This document shows, one piece after another, positions 22,508 to 30,814 of a DNA stretch of 64,000 nt. Position numbers and translations under genes: made by a program. Source of the stretch: Ruminococcus sp. HUN007 (GTDB lineage Bacteria > Bacillota > Clostridia > Oscillospirales > Ruminococcaceae); NCBI RefSeq assembly GCF_000712055.1, contig NZ_JOOA01000002.1, positions 3,074,001 through 3,138,000 of the forward strand. Reading direction: 5' to 3'. The notes under the pieces were generated by a model. It did no database searches, was not told where the DNA came from, and saw only the letters and a program-made list of their open reading frames with translations. Numbering within the stretch: the stretch's first letter is position 1; each line of letters begins with the position of its first letter.

Positions 22508-23440
22508 TCAGTTTATATTGGATGAGAAAACGCCGCTGGTGGAAATGAATCCTGTTTTTGACACTGAAACCGGTTCAAGTGCTGATGTGTCATATGCGAG
22601 ATATGCGTTGAATGCAGCAATAGGCTCTGTTACATTCTTCAGACTGCACTTTACAGTTACTGTATCGCCCGGCTTTCCGCTTGCGCTGGTAACAGCAAAT
22701 GAAAGACCGGAATCAGGAACAGCGGTATCCTCTGCAGTTTCGTTTACTCCTATATATCCCGGAATATATTTTATATCAAGATCCTTTATAGGGTCTCCAT
22801 CATTACAGAATGAAGGTGAACGATCCGAGTCCTCGAAAAACTGGATCTCATATTTTCCGTTCTTTGCGCCGTCCTTTATTTTGAATGTAATGTCCAGAAT
22901 TTCTGTATCTGATGTAATATTTTTAAATACTGCCTTTCCGTTTACATTTGCAACATCTGCGTACCAGAGCATTGCTACAAGTTCGTCAGCAGGCTTTAAA
23001 GGAGCAGCGTTGTTTTCACTGCTTTCGCTGTTACCGTTGTTTCCGTTGCTGCCGTTGCCGCCATTGTTTCCGTTATCTGCTCCGGAAGGAGAGGCAGAAG
23101 ACTTTGAAGGCTTTGCGGGAATGTTAGGCTTTGCCTTGTTGCCGCTTGCGTCAGTAATTACAGCACCTTTGTCATCAACGATGTTGAGTTCGGTAACCGG
23201 ATTTCCCGCGTCATCCTTTACGACATCGCCCTGTGCATCAGTAACTTCAGCTACTTCTATTTTATAGCCGTCAGCATCCTTTTCAGGTATGTATTCGTCG
23301 TTCTGTGCGCTGTCATCAGACGGCTGTCCGGCAGAAGGTGATGATGTTGAGACCGTTCCGTCCGGAGAAGTGTTTTCACATGATGCGAAACATAATGCAG
23401 ATGTCATAAGAACGGCACAGATAAAAATGCGTTTTTTCAT
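22508..23440 (-). CDS. Lipoprotein with an apparently circularly permuted cohesin-like domain
   Basis: 310 residues. The lipoprotein signal ends ALCFASC (Cys20). A Ser/Asp/Asn/Gly-rich linker runs to about residue 150. Next comes a segment that matches the C-terminal half of cohesins (LVAMLWYADV, then DITFKIKDGAKNGKYEIQF). It is followed by a segment that matches the N-terminal half (FAVTSASGKPGDTVTVKCSL, then AAFNAYLAYDTSALEPVSV), and the protein stops at GVFSSNIN. The neighbour at 23456-24227 has the same two halves in normal order. Cohesins bind dockerins; here it would be displayed on the membrane. Its start follows a GGAGG site. Co-transcription with the neighbour is likely. Confidence 0.78.
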   Translation of the reverse strand: MKKRIFICAVLMTSALCFASCENTSPDGTVSTSSPSAGQPSDDSAQNDEYIPEKDADGYKIEVAEVTDAQGDVVKDDAGNPVTELNIVDDKGAVITDASGNKAKPNIPAKPSKSSASPSGADNGNNGGNGSNGNNGNSESSENNAAPLKPADELVAMLWYADVANVNGKAVFKNITSDTEILDITFKIKDGAKNGKYEIQFFEDSDRSPSFCNDGDPIKDLDIKYIPGYIGVNETAEDTAVPDSGLSFAVTSASGKPGDTVTVKCSLKNVTEPIAAFNAYLAYDTSALEPVSVSKTGFISTSGVFSSNIN

Positions 23441-24227
23441 TGTTTGATTCCTCCGTTACTTGACAGTAATACTTCCGTTTTTTGAATACCGGTGTGCGGA
23501 TGAGAAGAGTTTCGGTATCACGGTCGTAGTCGTTGCACATTGCTGCGCCGTCACCGTCAAGATCCGTATCGAATGAAAGATCATATTTGCCTGCAGGAGT
23601 GTCATCCTTTACCTTTAATGTAACTGTGGCAAATGTAGTGTTGTCCCTGAATGACTGCTGTGAGCCGTCGAGATACAGGCAGACAAGTGTTGTTTTGTCA
23701 GGTTCGTCTTCCTTTTCGAAAGTGTTGAATGTAATATTTGAGTACATTACTGAATCTTCGTTTTCTTCATCGTCAGCATCGCCGCCGACTGCTGAAACGT
23801 ATTCAAAATACTCCTTGTTGAAATCTATCCATGTGATAAGAGTTGTAAGTCCTGAGTTGTCAGAAAGATCTACCTTGAAGGTAACTTCTTCACCTGCACT
23901 TGCCTCAACGTCAGGAAGCGAAAGAGTAAGACTTTCATCAACGGTTTTCTGAGGAACCGGTGCGTCTTCGTTGGAAGCGTTCTCGTCCATCTTAGGAGGC
24001 TTTCCTATTTCCGCGCCGTCTGCAGTAGTTGTTTTTGGAGCAGACGCATCTGATGCACTGTCCTGTGCTGCAGAAGGATCTGCTGCGCCTTCACCGGCAG
24101 TGACTGCAGGTGAGTCAGGTGTTACGCCGGCATTGCCGTCAGGTTTTGCCTGTTCACATGATGTAGCTGTTAGAGTAAAAAGTGACACAGCAGCAATAAA
24201 TGCTGTAATTGATTTTAACTTTTTCAT
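23376..24227 (-). CDS. Cohesin-like lipoprotein, C-terminus frameshifted at an A6 run
   Basis: As read, 283 residues. The lipoprotein signal ends TATSC (Cys24), followed by an Ala/Asp/Ser-rich linker. A cohesin-like domain starts near residue 112 (LTLSLPDVEASAGEEVTFKV) and ends near TLLIRTPVF. After that the frame enters a run of six A (plus strand T 23478-23483) and reads on into the next gene. With five A it would end FKNGSITVK and stop at 23456, a typical cohesin ending, and would leave a clean ribosome site for the next gene. It probably displays a dockerin-binding module on the cell surface. Confidence 0.75.
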   Translation of the reverse strand: MKKLKSITAFIAAVSLFTLTATSCEQAKPDGNAGVTPDSPAVTAGEGAADPSAAQDSASDASAPKTTTADGAEIGKPPKMDENASNEDAPVPQKTVDESLTLSLPDVEASAGEEVTFKVDLSDNSGLTTLITWIDFNKEYFEYVSAVGGDADDEENEDSVMYSNITFNTFEKEDEPDKTTLVCLYLDGSQQSFRDNTTFATVTLKVKDDTPAGKYDLSFDTDLDGDGAAMCNDYDRDTETLLIRTPVFKKRKYYCQVTEESNNEKTHFYLCRSYDICIMFRIM

Positions 24228-24290
24228 GTATGTTATCTTCCTTTCATAACTGCTAAAAATTAGTAAAAACCGGCTCTTCAGCCATTCACT

Positions 24291-24319
24291 ATTATATCAT
24301 AACTGCATATGATGTGCAA
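24291..24319 (-). promoter_or_regulatory. Sigma-A promoter of the cohesin-like lipoprotein genes
   Basis: Minus strand TTGCAC (24319-24314), 17 bases, TATAAT (24296-24291). Confidence 0.65.
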
Positions 24320-24371
24320 GTAAAATGATATTTTTTCATTATTTTTTCAGAAAACTTATCACAATGTTAAT

Positions 24372-24430
24372 GAAACACTGATCAAACCGGATTCCCTGAA
24401 TACCACGCTGATCAGCTGACAAATCAGCGT
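24372..24430. repeat. Degenerate relative of the element at 15685-15800
   Basis: Shares AAACACTGAT, CCGGATT and the CGCTGAT...AATCAGCG hairpin in the same order as the complement of the 15685 element, but lacks the middle part. The hydF stop codon (TGA of CGCTGATT) lies inside it. Confidence 0.4.
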
Positions 24431-25716
24431 ACACACGCGGGAACACTGCCCGGTATGCTGCACAGTTCAGGAAACAGTGTGAGCGTGCGCGGAAGTATCC
24501 CGTTAAGGAATGACAGGACCAGACCGTAGTTTGTGAACGGTATGTTTTGCTTTCCTGCTTTTTCTGCTCTTGAATGCATCTCACGTTCGTTAAGCATACA
24601 TCCTCCGCAGTGTATCACAAGAGAGTATTCAGAAAGATCCTCCGGAAATTCACGGCCGGATGTAAAGCGGAAATCAGGCGAAACACCTGTGAATTTTCTG
24701 ATAAGGGCAGGGAGTTTCACTGTCCCTATGTCACCGCACTGCCTGTGGTGAGTGCAGCCTTCCGAGATCAGTACCCTGCTGCCGTCACGCAGATCACGGA
24801 TGGCTCTGAGACCGAAAAGAGCCTGCTCAAGAACGCCTTTGTAGTTCGCCATCAGAATTGAAAACGAGGTAAGTGTTATGTTTTCCGGAGTTTTTCTGTT
24901 TATTTCAGCAAAAGCCTGACTGTCGGTTATAACGAGTTTAGGTTTCTTTCCGAGCAGTGAAAGGGTTTCTTCGTATGTTTCCGGCTGAGTTGCGACAGGT
25001 ATTGCCTTTGCATCAAGTATTTCGCGCATGACCATCTGCTGCGGAAGGATGAGCCTTCCTTTCGGTGCGGCTTCATCAACAGGTATCACCAGCACGGCAA
25101 TGTCAGCAGGGGAGAGCCTGTCTCCTATTATCAAGCCTTCTTTTTTCTGCGGTGTCGATATTTCTGCTATAAGTTTCTTCAGATCTGTGATATTTTCACC
25201 GGTCACCGAACTGACATAAACAGTATGTTTTGCGGAAACGGATCTGCCGGTATCCCCGTCCCGGGAGTCAGTGTCAGTACGGCCGGTAATACAAGTTTCC
25301 ACGGATCCCGTTCTTTCTTTCATAAGATCACACTTTGTAAACGCTGTAATATACGGAATGTTTCTTTCGCTTAAGAGTCCGGTTATTTTTATGTCTTCTT
25401 CCGTAAGGCCTGTTCTGCTGTCGGCTGCGAGCACTGCGGCATCAGTTTTTTCAAGGATCTGTAAAGTTTTCTGTACACGCATTCCGCCGAGTTCTCCGCT
25501 GTCGTCATAGCCCGGTGTATCGATGATCATGACCGGTCCGGCAGGAAGAAGTTCCATTGCCTTGAACACCGGATCAGTCGTAGTGCCTTTTATATCAGAT
25601 ACTACTGACAGATTCTGACCGGTCACTGCATTTACCAGACTTGATTTTCCGGCATTTCTTTTTCCGAAAAAGGCTATGTGTATGCGCTCGGATGAGGGCA
25701 CGTCGTTAAGTCCCAT
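24424..25716 (-). CDS. hydF: [FeFe]-hydrogenase maturation GTPase HydF
   Basis: 430 residues. The G domain has the P-loop GKRNAGKSS (residues 18-26), the switch segment IKGTTTDPV, DTPGYDD and TKCD. The C-terminal cluster-binding domain shows CTHHRQCGD and HCGGCM, the Cys/His set that holds an iron-sulfur cluster. HydF is the scaffold on which the two-iron subcluster of the hydrogenase H-cluster is built and handed over. hydG lies 11 bases upstream in the same operon; hydE and the hydrogenase are not in the window. Confidence 0.95.
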   Translation of the reverse strand: MGLNDVPSSERIHIAFFGKRNAGKSSLVNAVTGQNLSVVSDIKGTTTDPVFKAMELLPAGPVMIIDTPGYDDSGELGGMRVQKTLQILEKTDAAVLAADSRTGLTEEDIKITGLLSERNIPYITAFTKCDLMKERTGSVETCITGRTDTDSRDGDTGRSVSAKHTVYVSSVTGENITDLKKLIAEISTPQKKEGLIIGDRLSPADIAVLVIPVDEAAPKGRLILPQQMVMREILDAKAIPVATQPETYEETLSLLGKKPKLVITDSQAFAEINRKTPENITLTSFSILMANYKGVLEQALFGLRAIRDLRDGSRVLISEGCTHHRQCGDIGTVKLPALIRKFTGVSPDFRFTSGREFPEDLSEYSLVIHCGGCMLNEREMHSRAEKAGKQNIPFTNYGLVLSFLNGILPRTLTLFPELCSIPGSVPACVR

Positions 25717-25727
25717 AATGACCTCCG

Positions 25728-27146
25728 TTAAAATCTGAAATCGCGTTTTCCTTCTGAGATCTCTGCAAGAAGTTCAGCGGTTTTATGTCTTGTTTTTTCG
25801 TTCGGTATATTTTCAAGTTCCGCTGAAATAAGTTTTTCACCTGTCTGCTTTGTACCCTCCGAAGCGTAGTCATCAAGATATTCCTTTAGGGTGAGAAGTG
25901 CGTTCGGAAGACAGCAGTTGTGGATCTGCATGTTCTTGCACAGAGCCATGAAACGGTCACCGGTTCTTCCTTCACGGTAGCAGGCGGTGCAGAAACTTGG
26001 AATATATCCCATCTGCATAAGCCAGTTTACCACTTCGTCAAGTGTACGTCTGTCACTTACCTCGAACTGAGCTGAACTTTCATCTTCCGGCTCTTCCTCA
26101 CAGTATCCTCCGACGCTTGTTCTCGATCCGCCGCTTATCTGGGAGATGCCGCACTTCAGTACTCTTTCGCGACAGGCTGCAGATTCGCGGGTCGAGATTA
26201 TCATTCCGGTATACGGAACAGCTATTCTGATACATGCAACTATCTTTTCGAATACGTCATCGCTTATTCCGCCGTCAAATACATCCGGATCGATGTCATC
26301 GGCTTTTCTTACACGCGGTACGCTGATGGTATGCGGCCCTACTCCGTGAACCGCTTCAAGGTGTTCAGCATGCATGAGAAGTGCTGCAAATTCATATTTG
26401 TACAGATCCAGCCCGAAAAGAACACCAAGGCCTACGTCGTCTATGCCGCCTTCCATCGCTCTGTCCATTGCTTCGGTATGGTATGCGTAATCGTGCTTCG
26501 GTCCGGTCGGATGAAGCTTTTCGTAGCTTTCCCTATGGTAAGTTTCCTGGAAAAGAATGTATGTGCCGATTCCTGCTTCGGCAAGCTTTCTGTAGTTCTC
26601 GACGGTGGTGGCAGCTATGTTTACATTGACTCTGCGGATGGCGCCGTTTTTGTGCTTTATACTGTAAATGGTCTTTATCGAATCGAGAATGTATTCAATA
26701 GGATTCATTTCAGGATCTTCGCCTGCTTCAATGGCAAGACGCTTGTGTCCCATGTCCTGAAGAGCGGTAACTTCCTTTACTATCTCATCCTGTGTAAGCT
26801 TTTTACGCGGAATGTGCTTGTTTTTCAGGTGATACGGACAGTAGACGCATCCGTTGACGCAGTAGTTGGAAAGATAGAGCGGTGCGAACATTACTATACG
26901 GTTTCCGTAGAAATCCTTCTTTATCTGACAGGCGAGATCAAGTATCTCACGGTTCATCTGTTCATCTTCGCACATGAGAAGAACAGATGCCTCACGGTGG
27001 TCAAGACCTTTGCGCATGCGTGCTTTTTCAAGTATTTTTCCGACAAGTTCAGTGTTGTTTCTGTTCTGCTCGGCATATTCGATGGTTTTAAGTACCTCTT
27101 CATCCGAAATAAATTCTTCGGCCTTAAGGGAACGTGGATCGTACAT
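25728..27146 (-). CDS. hydG: [FeFe]-hydrogenase maturase HydG, radical SAM tyrosine lyase
   Basis: 472 residues, full length. Radical SAM cluster motif CX3CX2C is at Cys96, Cys100 and Cys103 (NYCVNGCVYC). The C-terminal auxiliary cluster motif CTACYREGRTGDRFM, with further cysteines in LCKNMQIHNCC, is diagnostic for HydG. It cleaves tyrosine to make the CO and cyanide ligands of the H-cluster. It is the first gene of a hydG-hydF operon, with a minus-strand promoter at 27186-27214. Confidence 0.97.
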   Translation of the reverse strand: MYDPRSLKAEEFISDEEVLKTIEYAEQNRNNTELVGKILEKARMRKGLDHREASVLLMCEDEQMNREILDLACQIKKDFYGNRIVMFAPLYLSNYCVNGCVYCPYHLKNKHIPRKKLTQDEIVKEVTALQDMGHKRLAIEAGEDPEMNPIEYILDSIKTIYSIKHKNGAIRRVNVNIAATTVENYRKLAEAGIGTYILFQETYHRESYEKLHPTGPKHDYAYHTEAMDRAMEGGIDDVGLGVLFGLDLYKYEFAALLMHAEHLEAVHGVGPHTISVPRVRKADDIDPDVFDGGISDDVFEKIVACIRIAVPYTGMIISTRESAACRERVLKCGISQISGGSRTSVGGYCEEEPEDESSAQFEVSDRRTLDEVVNWLMQMGYIPSFCTACYREGRTGDRFMALCKNMQIHNCCLPNALLTLKEYLDDYASEGTKQTGEKLISAELENIPNEKTRHKTAELLAEISEGKRDFRF

Positions 27147-27185
27147 TTTTAAGGACTGCCTTTCAATTATAAAATATCAGTTTCT

Positions 27186-27214
27186 ATTATACACCTAAAA
27201 AAAAATATACTCAA
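27186..27214 (-). promoter_or_regulatory. Sigma-A promoter of hydGF
   Basis: Minus strand TTGAGT (27214-27209), 17 bases, TATAAT (27191-27186). It lies back to back with the yqeG promoter at 27219. Confidence 0.7.
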
Positions 27215-27218
27215 CCTA

Positions 27219-27248
27219 TTGCGGACAAAAAAATAATTGTGCTATAAT
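27219..27248 (+). promoter_or_regulatory. Promoter of the yqeG-aroQ-peptidase genes
   Basis: TTGCGG (27219-27224), 18 bases, TATAAT (27243-27248) with an extended -10 TGC. The string TTGTGCTATAAT also forms the -10 region at 32969-32980 and 55022-55033. Confidence 0.6.
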
Positions 27249-27341
27249 CTATAGTGAATGTCACAGACAGATACAGTGAACGGATGGATCTTTCCGGCGT
27301 TTGCTGAATACTATAACTAATCAGAAGAAAGAAGGAAACTT

Positions 27342-27884
27342 GTGCTTAAGATAGATATTGCACTGAAGAGCATAGTTGACCTTACACCGGATATACTGAA
27401 GGAGAACGGAATAAAGGGACTGCTGCTGGATCTTGACAATACTCTGACTACTCACGATAATCCGAGGCCGGCCGACGGTGTTCCGGAGTGGATCTCGTCG
27501 ATGAAGGAAAACGGTATAAAGATGATGATCGTTTCAAACAATCATTTTGAACGTGTGAAACCATTTGCTGAAAAGCTCGGACTGGAGTTTGTGTGTGAAG
27601 GAAAAAAACCGCTTCCGGACGGATTCAACAGAGCACAGAAGCTTATGGCTCTTCCTTCGGAAAACCTTGCGGTGGTCGGCGACCAGATCTACACCGATGT
27701 ACTTGGGGCTGCGCTTAAGCCGCGGGTAAAATGTGTCTATGTTTTTCCGATAGAATTTGAAAAGAAGGGATTTCTCGCCTTCAAGCGCAAAATAGAAGGC
27801 CCGTTCCTTCCAAAAAAACTTTACGACGGAAAATCATCCGCGAACCTTACATATAAATCAAGGATCCGGAGAAAAATAACTTGA
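27342..27884 (+). CDS. yqeG: YqeG family HAD-superfamily phosphatase (class IIIA)
   Basis: 180 residues. HAD motif I is LLLDLDNTLT and motif II is MMIVSNN; GDQIYTDVLGA carries the C-terminal acidic motif. The family acts on phosphorylated substrates, and the bacterial YqeG substrate is not settled. The start is GTG 27342 with GAAGGAAA before it. It heads a plus-strand group with aroQ and a peptidase. Confidence 0.9.
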   Translation: MLKIDIALKSIVDLTPDILKENGIKGLLLDLDNTLTTHDNPRPADGVPEWISSMKENGIKMMIVSNNHFERVKPFAEKLGLEFVCEGKKPLPDGFNRAQKLMALPSENLAVVGDQIYTDVLGAALKPRVKCVYVFPIEFEKKGFLAFKRKIEGPFLPKKLYDGKSSANLTYKSRIRRKIT

Positions 27885-27899
27885 AAAGGCGGCTTGAAA

Positions 27900-28337
27900 A
27901 TGAAAATACTTGTAATGCACGGACCGAATCTTAATCTTCTCGGTGAAAGGGAACCGGGTGTGTACGGTTCGGAAACATTTGAAAAACTCAATAACGATAT
28001 TATGGCTCACGCTGAAAAGCTCGGTGTTGAATGCGAGATATACCAGTCGAATCATGAGGGAGCGCTCATCGATAAACTTCATGAAGCCAGAAAAGACTGT
28101 GCCGGCGTTGTATTCAATGCAGGTGCGTACACTCACTACAGCTATGCGATAAGAGATGCCATAGCAGCCATCAGGATACCTGTTATCGAGGTCCACATCA
28201 GTCAGACTGCATCGAGGGATGAGTTCAGACACATATCAGTCATAGGCCCGGTTTGCAAGGCAACCATTGCCGGATTCGGCCGTGACAGTTACATTCTCGG
28301 AATGGACGGACTTGTCAGAATGCTTGAAAGAAACTAA
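27900..28337 (+). CDS. aroQ: 3-dehydroquinate dehydratase, type II
   Basis: 145 residues. It starts MKILVMHGPNLNLLGEREPG, with the catalytic Tyr in PGVYGSE and the HISQ motif in VEVHISQTASRDEFR. It removes water from 3-dehydroquinate in the shikimate route to aromatic amino acids. ATG 27900 is preferred over the in-frame TTG at 27894. Only 15 bases separate it from yqeG, so they form one transcript. Confidence 0.95.
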   Translation: MKILVMHGPNLNLLGEREPGVYGSETFEKLNNDIMAHAEKLGVECEIYQSNHEGALIDKLHEARKDCAGVVFNAGAYTHYSYAIRDAIAAIRIPVIEVHISQTASRDEFRHISVIGPVCKATIAGFGRDSYILGMDGLVRMLERN

Positions 28338-28356
28338 AGAAAGCTGTGATTAAGCA

Positions 28357-29430
28357 ATGACGGAAACAAATATAGAAAAACTTATGTCGATGATCCCTGA
28401 CAGCCATACCTGTGCAATGGTCACCGATCCGGTAAACAGAAGATATTTTACCGGCTTCAGGACAAGTGCCGGAACTGTACTGTGCTTCAGGGACAAGGCT
28501 TATTTCATAGTTGACTTCAGATACTATGAAAAAGCAGCGGAGACTGTAAAAGGAATGGATGTCATCCTTCAGGATGACGCAGATGAACAGATCGCAGAAA
28601 TACTCTGCAGACATGCTGCGGAAACACTTATGATCGAAGCGGACACTATGACAGTCAGTGAACTCCGTGAAGTTTCGGAAACCTTCGGAGATGATGTTTA
28701 TATTGACTCTTCTCCTGAACTCAGTGAAATGATCAGAGATCTCAGGATAATCAAGGATGACACTGCCCTCGATAAGATAACCGAAGCCCAGCGTATAGCT
28801 GAAAAGGGATTTGAATATGTCCTTGAAAACATTAAAAGGGGAATGACGGAAAAGGAAGTCGCCCTCATGCTCGACAACCGTATGAAGATACTCGGAGCTG
28901 AGGATATTTCATTCGATACGATAGTCCTTTTTGACAGAAATGCATCACTGCCGCACGGTGTTCCCGGCAATGACCGTCTGGAAAAAGGCTTTGTGCTCAT
29001 GGACTTCGGCGCAGTCGTTGACGGATATCACAGCGACATGACAAGAACGTTCTATGCCGGTACTCCGTCCGAACGTGAGAAAAAGGCATACGAAACTGTT
29101 CTGAAGGCGCAGCTTGCAGGGATAAAGGCAGCAGCTCCGGGACTTACCGGAAAGCAGCTGGATGCAGTGGCAAGAGATATTATCAATGCTACGGAATTCG
29201 AAGGATCCTTCGGCCATTCTCTCGGCCACGGTGTCGGAATGGAGATACATGAGGAACCGTATGTTTCATCAAAGAAGGAAGATGTACTTGAACCCGGCAT
29301 GATAATTACAGTTGAACCGGGCATCTATCTTCCGGGTGAATTCGGCATAAGGATCGAAGACATGGGAATGATAACCGAAGATTCGTTTAACGACATAACA
29401 AAGGCTCCTAAGGAACTGATAATGATCTGA
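28357..29430 (+). CDS. M24 family aminopeptidase (Xaa-Pro type)
   Basis: 357 residues. A creatinase-like N-terminal domain is followed by the pita-bread catalytic domain. Metal ligands are visible in MDFGAVVDGYHSDMTRT (two Asp), GHSLGHGVGMEIHE (His), ITVEPGIY (Glu) and RIEDMGMI (Glu). Such enzymes remove an N-terminal residue before proline in peptides in the cytosol. It follows aroQ by 19 bases. After it, bases 29431-29566 hold GC-rich partial hairpins but no gene. Confidence 0.92.
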   Translation: MTETNIEKLMSMIPDSHTCAMVTDPVNRRYFTGFRTSAGTVLCFRDKAYFIVDFRYYEKAAETVKGMDVILQDDADEQIAEILCRHAAETLMIEADTMTVSELREVSETFGDDVYIDSSPELSEMIRDLRIIKDDTALDKITEAQRIAEKGFEYVLENIKRGMTEKEVALMLDNRMKILGAEDISFDTIVLFDRNASLPHGVPGNDRLEKGFVLMDFGAVVDGYHSDMTRTFYAGTPSEREKKAYETVLKAQLAGIKAAAPGLTGKQLDAVARDIINATEFEGSFGHSLGHGVGMEIHEEPYVSSKKEDVLEPGMIITVEPGIYLPGEFGIRIEDMGMITEDSFNDITKAPKELIMI

Positions 29431-29566
29431 TGTACATAAACGCGGCCGGAAAACACTGATAAACTTTTCGTATCTTTCCCGCCGGAACAGAGAGCGAGGT
29501 AACCGTCCGGAAATTTCGTCCCCTGACCGGTAAAACCGGCCTGTATCAAAAAATTTTGATTAGGTA

Positions 29567-29595
29567 TTGCAAAATACAGTGTTTTAGTGTACAAT
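29567..29595 (+). promoter_or_regulatory. Sigma-A promoter of efp
   Basis: TTGCAA (29567-29572), 17 bases, TACAAT (29590-29595). Confidence 0.7.
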
Positions 29596-29657
29596 ATAAA
29601 AGTAACTACATTAATTTACTATCGTATATTTACAATTTATTTGGAGGTATTTATTTT

Positions 29658-30215
29658 ATGATTTCTGCTGGTGATTTCAGAAACGGCGTAACATTCGAAA
29701 TGGACGGAAACGTAGTTCAGGTTATAGAATTTCAGCACGTTAAGCCAGGCAAGGGCGCTGCATTTGTAAGAACAAAGTTCAAGAACGTTATTACAGGTTC
29801 AGTTGTTGAAAGATCTTTCAACCCTACAGATAAGTTCCCTACAGCTTTCGTTGAAAGAAAGGATATGCAGTATCTTTATGCTGAAGACAACCTTTACTAC
29901 TTCATGGACATGGAATCATACGAACAGATCCCGATTGACAAGTCAAAGCTCGGCGACAGCTTCGCTTTCGTAAAGGAAAACATGGAAGTTAAGGTTCTTT
30001 CATACAAGGGCAACGTATTCGGTGTTGAACCTCCGTTCTTCGTAGAACTCGAAGTAACTGAAACAGATCCTGGCTTCAAGGGCGATACAGCTACAAACGC
30101 TACAAAGCCTGCTACGCTTGAAACAGGTGCCGAGATCAAGGTTCCGCTTTTCATCAACCAGGGTGACAAGGTAAGAATCGATACAAGAACTGGCGAATAC
30201 ATGGAAAGAGCTTAA
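29658..30215 (+). CDS. efp: Elongation factor P
   Basis: 185 residues, three beta-barrel domains. It starts [19 protein letters not shown]. The tip loop [12 protein letters not shown] carries the lysine or arginine position that touches the peptidyl-transferase centre. It rescues ribosomes stalled on polyproline. GGAGGT precedes ATG 29658; the longer frame starts inside the promoter and is rejected. No modification enzyme gene is nearby. Confidence 0.97.
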   Translation: MISAGDFRNGVTFEMDGNVVQVIEFQHVKPGKGAAFVRTKFKNVITGSVVERSFNPTDKFPTAFVERKDMQYLYAEDNLYYFMDMESYEQIPIDKSKLGDSFAFVKENMEVKVLSYKGNVFGVEPPFFVELEVTETDPGFKGDTATNATKPATLETGAEIKVPLFINQGDKVRIDTRTGEYMERA

Positions 30216-30252
30216 TGTAAATCCGGTTTTATCCGAAAAAGGAGGATCATTT

Positions 30253-30741
30253 ATGAAGCTTACAGAAAAAATGTCTTATCTTAAGGGATATATTGACGGT
30301 ATCGACCTCGATACTACTACAAAGGAAGGCAAGATCCTTGCTAATGTCGCAGATGTTATGCAGGAAATGGTCGCTTACATCGAAGATCTTCAGGGTCAGG
30401 TTGACGAGCTCACAGAACTCTGCGAAATACTTGATGAAGATCTCGGAAGCGTAGAAGAAGATTTCTACGATTTTGATGATGACGAAGATGATGATGACGA
30501 TGACTGCGAATGTGATGACGACGACTTCGACGATTACGACTTCGATGACGAAGACGATGACGAAGAACTTTACGAAGTTATCTGCCCGACATGCGGCGAT
30601 TCAATCCTTCTTGACAGTGGTATGCTTGATGAAGGATCCATGGCCTGTCCGAACTGCGGAGAGAATCTTGAATTTGATCTTGATGATCTCGACGCTGAGG
30701 ATACTGATGAGTCTGATGACGAACAGGACAGCGGTATCTGA
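30253..30741 (+). CDS. CD1247-type protein: helical N-terminus, acidic linker, zinc ribbon
   Basis: 162 residues. The first 65 residues are helical (MKLTEKMSYLKGYIDGIDLD), matching the CD1247 N-terminal family. Residues about 70-105 are almost only Asp and Glu. Then CPTCGD and CPNCGE form a zinc ribbon, and the tail is acidic again. The function is unknown. An AAGGAGG site lies 6 bases upstream. It follows efp by 37 bases and ends at a terminator. Confidence 0.85.
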   Translation: MKLTEKMSYLKGYIDGIDLDTTTKEGKILANVADVMQEMVAYIEDLQGQVDELTELCEILDEDLGSVEEDFYDFDDDEDDDDDDCECDDDDFDDYDFDDEDDDEELYEVICPTCGDSILLDSGMLDEGSMACPNCGENLEFDLDDLDAEDTDESDDEQDSGI

Positions 30742-30766
30742 TCAGTATTTTTCCTTCAATTAAATG

Positions 30767-30796
30767 ATTCCCCCTTTTTTAAGGGGGAATTTATGT
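30767..30796 (+). terminator. Terminator after the CD1247-type gene
   Basis: ATTCCCCC (30767-30774) and GGGGGAAT (30783-30790), followed by TTATGTTTT. Confidence 0.7.
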
Positions 30797-30814
30797 TTTA
30801 GTGAGGTGATCTGT

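Noticed and set aside
22518..23267. 249-codon plus-strand frame
   Set aside because: Lies opposite the cohesin lipoprotein gene; low-complexity Ser/Pro/Leu composition is the mirror of its linker.
26331..27152. 273-codon plus-strand frame opposite hydG
   Set aside because: Antisense shadow of a certain HydG gene.
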